Part shown: positions 55,617 through 64,000 of the stretch, one piece after another
Numbering within the stretch: the first letter of the stretch is position 1
Layout: every line of letters starts with the position of its first letter
Program-made: the position numbers and the translations under genes
The notes under the pieces: generated by a model
Told to the model about the DNA's origin: nothing
Seen by the model: the letters and a program-made list of their open reading frames with translations, nothing else
The model's database searches: none
Assembly (NCBI GenBank): GCA_949152475.1
Contig: OX424564.1
Span: 5,456,001-5,520,000 of the forward strand
DNA length: 64,000 nt
Reading direction: 5' to 3'
Origin: Terebella lapidaria
Lineage: Eukaryota > Annelida > Polychaeta > Terebellida > Terebellidae

Positions 55617-57384
55617 CTGCAAATATAACAATAAAGTGAGTCATTGGGTTTCAAAAGTTACCAGTATAATAAACATGAGACAACAATAAACAAATCTTCT
55701 CTGCTTCTGAACTGACTTGTAAACTATTTCCAAATTTCCAAGGCATATAGCAATAGCCACAAGGAGAATCCCTGTTGCCGTACTGACCTCTATGTTTCCT
55801 GCGATGACCTTGCACTCGGGATAGAGATAGCTGGAGACCTCACAGACTGGCCTATCGATGTTCATGCGTTCCGCACAGTATCTCTTGGCTGTGAAGCAGG
55901 CAAACTTCAGCTTGGATCTGTGGCTGAGGAACACTGTCATCATGCCACTAGGTGTCGCCTCCGAGGCCTCCTGCATCGCCGTCGCCCGAACCTTCACAAG
56001 ATGTACCGCTGATAACAGAAGTCAAACAATTTACAAGGGAATGGCAAATTGACATGTTGAGGAAATATCACATACATTTAAATATATTTTGAAATGACCC
56101 ACGCCCCACGGATTATGTTTTTACAATGGTTCCGAGTCTGTTTCAATGGGGTTCCTGTTTGCCACCAGGATCACCACCATGTAATTCAGGTATAGATAAA
56201 CCATAGAAACAGTCTACTGTACCAAATCCATACAAAAACGTAATAATGTTACATTAAATTTTTGTTTGTTTGTTTTTGCATAATGCAGCATGACGTTTTT
56301 TATACTTCTCATGGCATAATAGACTGTTTTAGAGCCCCAAGAGCACATGGCATCAGCAGGTACCCCATTGATATGCCACTACAAGACACTCAAATTTGAT
56401 TATATTAGAAGTGCTTCTCCCAACTTTATCTCCGTGTCTCTTACCATCTTCAAATGATAGACTACCAGCAAACACCAAGGCAGCTATTTCACCAACACTG
56501 AAACCGGCAGCAGTAATGCAGTGTTCAATAGCCTACAATGTAAATATGGTAAAATTGTACAGTAGCACTGGATAATGTAATTCTCAGATACTGCTCAGAG
56601 AAGATCAGATAATTTATATCCATCTTGAACAAAATATAGTTACAGATGAAAGTGAAATCAACATTCATACATGCACGTTAATTCCAATATGACACAACAA
56701 TAGATTGATGGAAGTACACACACCCAAGGTCTCAAGTGTTTGAGTTTTTCCACGGCCGCGAGAGAAGTCACAAGTATAGCAGGCTGACAGTAAACAGTCC
56801 TACTCAGCTTCTCTATCGGCCCATTCAAGCACAAGTTCAACAAATCATATCCCAGAATATCACTAGCTGCTGCATACATGTCTTCAACATTTGGGTATGT
56901 GAGCAGTTCTCGACCCATGCCGACAAACTGGCTGCCCTGCCCTGGAAACAGAAGAATGGAGGTCTCCTGTGGGTTGACTTTCAGGTGTAATCTATGCTTG
57001 CTCTGGCTGCGACGTTTGGCCATCTCGTTCTTGTAGCGATGGACGTCGGAGGGAAAGTCTGCAGTTTCAGTAAGACTTGAAGTCGTGATCGATCCCGACA
57101 GTAAATCCTCGGCTTGATTCCCACTCGTCTCAGGAATATCCACATTCCCTGTCTTTGAGGTACCACTGGCATGTCGCAGTGAACTTGTGCAAAAAGTTCT
57201 ACAGCAGCGTTGACATTTTTCCCGTGTCTGGGCAGAGTCTGCATCAAATACACGCAACACAGGTGATCTCACTGGAAACTGTGTCATGGGGTTTGTTGTG
57301 CGGGACATGGCACTGGCCAGTCTCATGATTTGCGTCCTCATCGCAGATGTGATGTTCAATGTGGTCCCCAGTGAAAACATGACT
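55221..57384 (-). CDS. MCAT: Mitochondrial malonyl-CoA:acyl-carrier-protein transacylase (MCAT)
   Basis: Minus-strand exons 57384-56724, 56532-56445, 56008-55788 and 55616-55221 join in phase; from ATG at 57380 they give about 453 residues. The enzyme moves malonyl from CoA to the mitochondrial acyl carrier protein, feeding type II fatty-acid and lipoate synthesis. Visible hallmarks are 'LLFPGQGSQFVGMG', the nucleophile elbow 'GFSVGE', the conserved arginine-glutamine block 'VRATAMQEAS', and 'SGAFHT' with the catalytic histidine. 'YELGPGKQLGAIL' marks the C-terminal part. The first 140 residues are basic, serine/threonine-rich and poorly conserved: a mitochondrial targeting region, longer than in the human protein (about 390 aa). 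ATG 57380 lies four bases after a good acceptor (TTTTTCACAG), so an upstream exon exists. Confidence 0.93.
55788..56008 (-). CDS. MCAT: MCAT exon with substrate-binding arginine block
   Basis: Acceptor GTTATCAG, donor GTCAGT. It encodes 'VHLVKVRATAMQEASEATPS' to 'CKVIAGNIE', which aligns with 'VCEVSNYLFPDCRVISG' of human MCAT from memory. Confidence 0.9.
56445..56532 (-). CDS. MCAT: MCAT exon with the nucleophile serine
   Basis: Acceptor ACATTGTAG, donor GTAAGA. It encodes 'AIEHCITAAGFSVGEIAALV', where the serine of GFSVG is the acyl-enzyme site. The exon ends one base into a codon. Confidence 0.9.
56724..57384 (-). CDS. MCAT: MCAT exon with transit peptide and GQGSQ motif
   Basis: Acceptor TTTTTCACAG ends at 57385. 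ATG at 57380. The exon ends after 'KHLRPW' before GTGTGT at a codon boundary. Confidence 0.88.
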
Positions 57385-57589
57385 CTGTGAAAAACAAAAT
57401 ATTCATGACCTTAAATTAATGATGACGAAACAAGATGTAGAGTTAGATACAGTGGATGACTAAATCCTGTATTGCATTTGAGAGGTTACCAATACCATGT
57501 GATAAGGTAACCATGCGATCAAGCCGCAATGTGAAAGCACATACAGTATTTACTGATATTGCACCCATGTAGACTTGGATGTGCATCAA

Positions 57590-57790
57590 AATTTTATATG
57601 AATTTTCACAATTTATATCACGGAAAATGTAATGCACAATTTGCAAATGTGGTTATTTGAAATCGCACTGCGCAATTTGCATGCACATGACAAATATTGC
57701 GCATTTTGACAATGGCAACAGTGAACTATTCACAAATCACGCAGCGCGATTTGGAAATCGGTCGCATGATTTGAAAATGTTGCCTGCCTC
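57590..57790 (+). repeat. Left arm of a large inverted repeat
   Basis: 'GACAATGGCAACAGTGAACT...' and 'CACAAATCACGCAGCGCGAT' recur, diverged, in reverse complement near 61560-61770. Short motifs such as GCGCAATTTGCA recur within the arm. This may be a foldback element later split by the tandem-repeat elements between the arms. Confidence 0.5.
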
Positions 57791-57838
57791 GAGCTGCTAG
57801 TTTTCACCAAATATACACTTCGTATTTAAGCAATTTTT

Positions 57839-59077
57839 AGGTTACCGGAATATGGTCCGATAACCTATTGGCATGGCGTTGCGTCCGTCTTCCACATTTC
57901 TATTTTTTTTGTTTATGCGCGATTTTTTCGAAATTTTGCACAAAAATACTTTAAAATATTTCAAGAAGGAGGTTTTTTTTTTCTGATTTTCGCATTTTTT
58001 TCAAAATGGCGGCCGTTTACGACGAAAAATGCCTGGTTTTGGACTTTGGCGGCCATTTTCTCAAAATCTGTTCAGTAACTTTTTTTCTTTTTGATATATA
58101 ACACTCCTCATATGTACTCCTATGATGTCTATAAATTTCGTTGAGCTTGAATCGCTCGAAGTGGGCCATTTTGGCCCAAACTCGGCCCAAATGGGACTCT
58201 CCCATGTTAAATTCTCCTATGCTTTATAATGGGACACTATTATGCCTAATATCTCACTTAATATTGAGATTAGAGACTAGGAATCAATTGTGGACATATA
58301 GGAAATGATATATGCTGAATATTCTCGAGACCTTGAATTTGACCTCTGACCTCATTTTCAAGGTCAGAGCACAAAATGGCTTATATCTCGCTTATTATCG
58401 AGCTAGGAATCAATTGTGGACATATAGGAAATGATATATACTGAATATTCTGATGACCTTGAATTTGACCTTCGACCCCATTTTCAAGGTCATCGGACAA
58501 AATGGCTAATATCTTGCTTGTTATCGACTTCACAGCTTAGGGATCAGTTATGAACATATAGGAAATGATATATGCAGATTATTGTCATGACCTTGAATTT
58601 GACCTTTGACCTCATTTTCAAGGTCACAGGACAAAATGGCTAATATCTCACTTATTATGGATTTTACAGCTTAGGAATCAATTGCAGACATATAGGAAAT
58701 GATATATGCTGAATATTCTCGTGACCTTGAATTTGACCTTCGACCTCATTTTCAAGGTCACAGGACAAAATGGCTCCTATCTTGCTCCTCTATTGACTGT
58801 ATAGCTTGGGAATCAATTGTGCACATATAAAAAATGATATACCGGTACACTGAATATTTTGATGACCTTGAATTTGACCTTTGCCTTCATTTTCAAGGTC
58901 ACAGCACAAAATTACTAATATCTCTCTGATTATTGAATATACAGCATAGCAATCAACTGTGGACATGATATATGCTATATGCTGAATATTCTCTTGACCT
59001 TGAATTTAACCAGTGACCTGGCTAACATGTAAAATATTAAACATTGTCCGGTAACCTATCTTTGGCCCTTGGCCTAA
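57839..59077 (+). mobile_element. Tandem-repeat mobile element, copy 2
   Basis: It starts AGGTTACCGGAA and ends GTCCGGTAACCT plus the hairpin-like TTGGCCCTTGGCCTAA. It shares the 5' 350 bases and the 134-bp repeats with copy 1, with about six units and a single 360-base block. A perfect DR1 (TGACCTTTGACCT) lies at 58600-58612. It is more diverged at its ends than the others. Confidence 0.75.
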
Positions 59078-59240
59078 TTTTTTCTTTGCAGATGAAACAG
59101 CTTTGACAGGCCTACCTCAGCGGCGGGACAAAGTCAACTCGGAAAGAATAGTCTCCAAAGAACGACATCACTCCACATGCAGTTACACTGACATTAGTGT
59201 TAGTGCTTCAAATAGGCTATCTTGATACCATGACAAAAAA

Positions 59241-60311
59241 TTAGCCCAAAGGCTAAGATAGGTTACCGGACAATTTTGGTTTGGCCATGGCAGCATTGGC
59301 AGGTAACAGAGCTTTTACCAATCAAGGTTCGCAGTGTAAACATATGATCTTGGGATTTACCAATCAAGGTCATCCGTATGAACTTCGATGTTACCATAAC
59401 ATGTATGTGTGCGGGATTTGATATTCTATATGTTGGGTGGAATCGTTTAGGCCGCTCAGGTCAATTTACACATTTCAAGTCAGACATTTGGCACTCAAGG
59501 TCATCTGACGTCAAGTTCAAGGTCATCATTAGTTGTGCCATATATGTCTTCCTATATGTTCATAATGCAAACATGAGCTCTATCTGCAAGCATTTCATCT
59601 ATAGAGGCCAATCTGGGCATTTTTTTGACCCCAAAATGGCTGTTTTGACCTTTCAAGGTCATCGAAGGTCAAATTCAAGGTCACCACACAAGTCGCCATA
59701 TATGACTTTCCATTTGAAAGTGCCAATTTCTAAGCTCTAACTTCAAGCGTTCTATGAGTACAGTCCGGACAGCTCCCATTATGAAGGAAAAAAGTGCTGA
59801 AAATTTTCTAAGTCCAAAATTTTTTTCAAAGGGTGAAAAATTTTTTTTGCCCTAGAAATGGCCCAAAATGGATAGTAATGCGATTTGGGGCGAAAAAAAT
59901 TTTTTTCGCCGACCCGACAAAAATTCAAAATGGCCGCCACACGGAAACCGGCAGATTTAGGGCAACCAAACTTATACATATCACAGAGGTATATGAGGGG
60001 AATCTTTTGAAACCAAAAACTCAAAACTGATCAGACAGTTTTTGAGAAAATGGCCGTCAAAGTCCAAAATTGAGCGTTTTCGACAAAAACGGCCGCCATT
60101 TTGAAAAAAATGCGAAAATCAAAAAACAAAAAAATACCTCCTTCTCAAAATATTTTTAGGCATTTTTGTGCAAAATTTCAGAAAGATTCGATCGCTAACT
60201 TTAAAGATAAAAATGTTAACGCCGGACGGACGGACGGACGGACGGCTAGACGGACGGACGACGGACGCAACGCCATGCCAATAGGTTATCGGACCAAAGG
60301 TCCGGTAACCT
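59241..60311 (-). mobile_element. Tandem-repeat mobile element, copy 3 (alternative core)
   Basis: On the minus strand it starts AGGTTACCGGACC, has the same hairpin, TCCG microsatellite and 5' block as copies 1 and 2, and ends at the TTAGCC...GGGCTAA hairpin. Its core differs: no 134-bp array, but AAGGTCA direct repeats including a DR4 (59656-59671) and a perfect TGACGTCA at 59506-59513. Confidence 0.75.
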
Positions 60312-60316
60312 AAAAA

Positions 60317-61393
60317 TTAGCCCAAAGGCTAAGATAGGTTACCGGACAATTTTGGTTTGGCCATGGCAGCATTGGCAGGTAACAGACCTTGAGATTTACC
60401 AATCAAGGTTCGCAGTGTAAACATATGACCTTGGGATTTACCAATCAAGGTCATCCGTATGAACTTCGATGTAACCATTACATGTATGTGTGCGGCATTT
60501 GATATTCTATATGTTGGGTGGAATCGTTTAGGCCGCTCAGGTCAATTTACACATTCCAAGTCAGACATTTGGCACTCAAGGTCATCTGACGTCAAGTTCA
60601 AGGTCATCATTAGTTGTGCCATATATGTCTTCCTATATGTTCATTATGCAAACAGGAGCTCTATCTGCAAGCATTTCATCTACAAAGGCAAATCTGGGCA
60701 TTTTTTGACCCCAAAATGGCTGTTTTGACCTTTCAAGGTCATCCAAGGTCAAATTCAAGGTCACCACACAAGTCGCCATATATGACTTCCGATTTGAAAG
60801 TGCCAATTTCTAAGCTCTATCTTCAAGCGTTCTATGAGTACAGTCCGGACAGCTCCCATTATGAAGGGAAAAAGTTCCGAAAATTTTCTAAGTCCAAAAT
60901 TTTTTTCAAAGGGTGAAAATTTTTTTTTGCTCTAGAAATGGCCCAAAATGGATAGTAATGCGATCTGGGGCGAAAAATTTTTTTTTCGCCGACCCGCCAA
61001 AAATTCAAAATGGCCGCCACACGGAAACCGGCAGATTTAGGGCAACCAAACTTATACATATCACAGAGGTATATGAGAGGGAATCTTTTGAAAACAAAAA
61101 CTCAAAACTGATCAGACAGTTTTTGAGAAAATGGCCGTCAAAGTCCAAAATTGAGCGTTTTTCGACAAAAACGGCCGCCATTTTGAAAAAAATGCGAAAA
61201 TCAAAAAACAAAAAAATACCTCCTTCTCAAAATATTTTTAGGCATTTTTGTGCAAAATTTCAGAAAGATTCGATCGTTAACTTTAAAGATAAAAATGTTA
61301 ACGCCGGACGGACGGACGGACGGACGGACGGACGGACGGACGACGGACGCAACGCCATGCCAATAGGTTATCGGACCAAAGGTCCGGTAACCT
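60317..61393 (-). mobile_element. Tandem-repeat mobile element, copy 4 (alternative core)
   Basis: It is a near-duplicate of copy 3 in direct tandem, separated by five A-rich bases. DR4 at 60736-60751 and TGACGTCA at 60587-60594. The GGAC microsatellite (about 61303-61342) is longer than in copy 3. Confidence 0.75.
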
Positions 61394-61559
61394 AAAATAA
61401 AAACCTGTGGAAAAATTGTGCCATGTCTTTGATTGTTGATTTTCAACTTAGGCCTATTTACCAAATTTCCAAATACTGTTTAATACAATCGAAGGTCACA
61501 ATTAAAAAAGATCTAGTTTAAAAAAACAATTTTAGGGCTTCAAGATGTTTATGCCCTAA

Positions 61560-61770
61560 GTTACCATACATAGCATTTTCGAATCGAGTGAACGATTTCG
61601 AAATTGCATTGAGTGATTTGTAAATGGTTCACACTAATAGTTGCCATTATCAAACCGCGCATTAATATGAACCACGCAACATTTTCAAAGAGCGCACCGA
61701 TTTCGAAATCAGCACGTGATTTGAAAATTTGCAATTCGCGCAGCGCGATTAAGAAATCGTGCTAGGTCTC
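61560..61770 (-). repeat. Right arm of a large inverted repeat
   Basis: Read on the minus strand it resembles 57590-57790, including 'GATAATGGCAAC' and 'ACAAATCACTCAATGC'. See the left arm. Confidence 0.5.
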
Positions 61771-61817
61771 TAGGGGTCTAATAGACTTAGCCGACGTTGG
61801 CTATAATTAGCCATACA

Positions 61818-61871
61818 TATGACTATTTATTTGGTACCCTCATCCCTTCGGGCGGACCAAATATAGTCATA
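61818..61871. repeat. Imperfect hairpin
   Basis: TATGACTATTTATTTGGT (61818-61835) pairs with ACCAAATATAGTCATA (61856-61871), with two unpaired bases and a 20-base loop that itself contains CCC/GGG. Function unknown. Confidence 0.55.
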
Positions 61872-61946
61872 AAGGCTTTCGACCCTGACAGTTCTGACTA
61901 AAATTGCGGCGGCTCCAGCATCTACAAAACACTTGACAACACATAC

Positions 61947-61975
61947 CTCGATTTTTTGCCAGAAAGTCCATTCAT
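61947..61975 (-). CDS. MCAT: Possible first coding exon of MCAT
   Basis: On the minus strand ATGAATGGACTT... runs nine codons plus two bases to a strong donor (CGAG|GTATGT). Spliced to the acceptor at 57385 it stays in frame and adds about ten basic residues (MNGLSGKKSR, then V) before the internal methionine. The intron would be about 4.56 kb and filled with mobile elements. It could instead be 5' UTR or chance. Confidence 0.35.
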
Positions 61976-61989
61976 TCCCGAGCAAAACG

Positions 61990-62745
61990 ACACTCTGTGT
62001 CGATCACTCGAACGGATTGCCACAATAAATTTATTTTATATAATAGACTAGATCTTGATCTAATTGGCAAATCGCGCACAACATATTATGTACCTCTATG
62101 CGATATAACTGTTATGAGTATGATTGAGTGACACTGTCTCTGACTCGCTGTGACTGTCAAATTCATATTGATGTGAATGAAAAATTAACATCCATTGTAG
62201 ATATTCAGATAGAGTCTAGATCTATATAGATCTACTGGTAACTGTACAGCGTAATCTTATCTAGATGGGAAGTCGTAGTATCTAAAACATGTGAGTCGAT
62301 ACAAACATACGACGGGACGACGGGATTTATTCAAGAAAGTTGAAAATTAGATCTATTGTAATTGTGATAAATCAAATCAAATCAAAAAGAAAATGACAGA
62401 CGGACTCCTCACGGACTCACGTTGAATATCAAATTCACTTATTATCGTTCACAACGAAAGCCTGAAATCGGCTCTAAAAATACCACAATTGCGCGGATTT
62501 GAAAGTCACGCAATCTTATGGGGCTCTTATCTGGTCCTCTTGAAATAGTAAACCTTTCCACCTTACTGAATCAAGCAAATGCATAATTTCAACCAGTTTC
62601 ATATCATTTAAGCCCTACTCTTCATAACGTTTATTTATGATCAATAATGTGTGTAAGTTCGTTCAAGGGTCATTATCATGAAAACTCTTTAAACTAGGAT
62701 TTCATAAAAACTAGGTAGGTGAAAAAAGTTAACTTAAGAAATGAT
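61990..62745. other. Region without a recognisable gene; possible MCAT promoter
   Basis: AT-rich sequence upstream of the possible first MCAT exon. I see no clear TATA box or other motif I would call. Confidence 0.35.
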
Positions 62746-62802
62746 AATTTTTTGACATTAGAGCGTTGGGGGCGAAGCCCCCAACCCTCTACATGTCTAT
62801 GT
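62746..62802. repeat. Shared segment with GCGAAGC hairpin, copy 2
   Basis: The same hairpin as at 48148-48168 lies at 62765-62785, with matching flanks for about 20 bases on both sides. The LINE sequence begins immediately to the right. Confidence 0.75.
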
Positions 62803-64000
62803 CAACTTGCGGTTGTCCCAGCTGCGAAGTGGAAGATATGACAATAGAGGCTAACATTGGCAATACTCCTTGTTCGTTTTCTGTCTGTTATCGCCACCCA
62901 AAGGGAAACGTTAAACACTTTATTGATGCCCTAGGAAATACTCTTCACACATTTCACTCACGGTCACTGTCCTTTTTCGGAGGCGATATAAATATTGACC
63001 TTATTAAATCTGATTGCATCTCGACCACTGCAGACTACCTGAGGATCCTCCTGTGCAACCAATTCATGCCAGCGATTACGTTACCAACAAGAATAAATGA
63101 GCGTAGCTTGTCATTAATTGACCACATCTTTGTGCGGTTGCCTTTAAAAATGCAAGCTCATAGAATAATAGCCGGTAACTATTACTGTGATATTAGCGAT
63201 CACTTGCCGAACTTTTGTTGTGTTGAAACAAAACAGTCTCCGGTGACTGATAATAATCGACCACTCATTAGATTATATAGCGAGAAAAACTTCAGCGAAT
63301 TCAATAAAAAAATGCAAACTGCAGACTTCAGTTCGGTGTATAGTGCCGTGAATGTGGACGAGGCTTATGCTGTATTCGAAAACCAACTGAAAGCCATACA
63401 CGACCAATGTTTTCCTTTGGTAAAAGTGTCACGTAGTAAACATAAGGACAAACCGTGGGTCACTGCTGGAATAAAAAAATCTATCAAACAGAAAAATACT
63501 ATGTTTCGTAAATATATCACGAAACCTAGTGAGACCAATAAAGCTAAACTAAAAAAATATCGAAATGTGCTCACCACCATACTGCATAAAGCGGAAGCGA
63601 GCTATTATCACGACCTCTTGAAGGACAAAAACACGTCAATAAAGAAATCTTGGTCAGTTATCAACACAATTATCAACAGTGGCAACTGTAACAAGAAAAA
63701 ACCCAATAAAGTCGACTGTCTCAATCACAACGGTACGGTCGTTGCTGATGACCAAGATATTGCTAACGCATTCAATGACTATTTCACAAATATAGGCAGC
63801 AAACTGGCAAATGACCTGCCTGATAACCCAGGACGCAGTGTCGACCAGTACTTAGATAAACCTATTTCAAATACCATATTTCTCAACCCGGTTATCGCAA
63901 CTGAAATTGAGAATGAAATCACCAATCTGAAGGTTGGCAAAGCACCAGGTTTCGATGGTATTGATGTGAAAATCCTAAAAGCAGTGTCTGTTGTTGTTGC
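62793..64000 (+). CDS. Non-LTR retrotransposon ORF2: endonuclease end and start of reverse transcriptase
   Basis: An uninterrupted frame of 402 codons runs off the right edge. It holds the C-terminal half of an APE-type endonuclease ('VCYRHP', 'FFGGDININL', 'SLIDHIFV', 'SDHLPN'), then a basic linker with 'KPWVTAGIKKSIKQKN' and 'FNDYFTNIG', then the start of reverse transcriptase ('NEITNLKVGKAPGFDGIDVK'). The endonuclease N terminus is missing, so the copy is 5'-truncated, or its upstream part has been lost near 62800. ATG at 62793 belongs partly to the shared hairpin segment and is probably not the natural start. The order suggests a jockey/CR1-like clade; the rest lies outside the window. 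Confidence 0.88.
   Translation, partial: MSMSTCGCPSCEVEDMTIEANIGNTPCSFSVCYRHPKGNVKHFIDALGNTLHTFHSRSLSFFGGDINIDLIKSDCISTTADYLRILLCNQFMPAITLPTRINERSLSLIDHIFVRLPLKMQAHRIIAGNYYCDISDHLPNFCCVETKQSPVTDNNRPLIRLYSEKNFSEFNKKMQTADFSSVYSAVNVDEAYAVFENQLKAIHDQCFPLVKVSRSKHKDKPWVTAGIKKSIKQKNTMFRKYITKPSETNKAKLKKYRNVLTTILHKAEASYYHDLLKDKNTSIKKSWSVINTIINSGNCNKKKPNKVDCLNHNGTVVADDQDIANAFNDYFTNIGSKLANDLPDNPGRSVDQYLDKPISNTIFLNPVIATEIENEITNLKVGKAPGFDGIDVKILKAVSVVV

Noticed and set aside
59378-59740. Frames in tandem-repeat element copies 3 and 4 (MNFDVTITCMC...)
   Set aside because: Present in both copies only because they are near-duplicates; they read across binding-motif repeats and end inside the microsatellite side.

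Overview
The window is animal DNA: low gene density, long introns with GT/AG splice sites, two split metazoan genes, and much mobile DNA. Frequent TACATGTA/TACCGGTA palindromes, a DIRS element, an envelope-bearing Ty3/gypsy element and a non-LTR retrotransposon together suggest a marine invertebrate, perhaps a mollusc or similar lophotrochozoan. The species cannot be fixed from sequence alone.

Layout. 1-2480: 3' part of a DIRS-type tyrosine-recombinase retroelement. 2480-8110: no recognisable gene. 8111-24311: an envelope-bearing Ty3/gypsy element on the minus strand, with 726-bp LTRs that differ at one position by eye and a 4-bp target duplication. It carries two nested insertions: a 1.9-kb tandem-repeat element (8994-10930) near its 3' LTR and a 4.15-kb DNA transposon (20131-24281) inside its 5' LTR. 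The DNA transposon holds an uninterrupted four-exon gene of about 712 residues. 24531-24603: a tRNA-like SINE head. 25545-44740: a four-unit tandem duplication with a period near 4.38 kb and no supported gene; its two inner repeats are almost identical. 45665-50653: last five coding exons of a beta-type syntrophin gene on the plus strand, followed by a long 3' UTR containing a 1-kb TIR transposon. 55221-57384: mitochondrial malonyl-CoA:ACP transacylase (MCAT) on the minus strand, tail to tail with syntrophin, with a possible small first exon at 61947-61975. 57839-61393: three more copies of the tandem-repeat element family. 62746-64000: a non-LTR retrotransposon running off the right edge.

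The two host genes are unrelated in function: syntrophin is a membrane scaffold of the dystrophin complex and MCAT loads malonyl groups for mitochondrial fatty-acid synthesis. The most unusual signals are the mobile-element family whose body is built of nuclear-receptor half-sites (perfect DR1 motifs in two copies, DR4 motifs in two others), and the intact DNA transposon with an unfamiliar DDE-like protein. All calls are from reading the sequence; no database search was possible.
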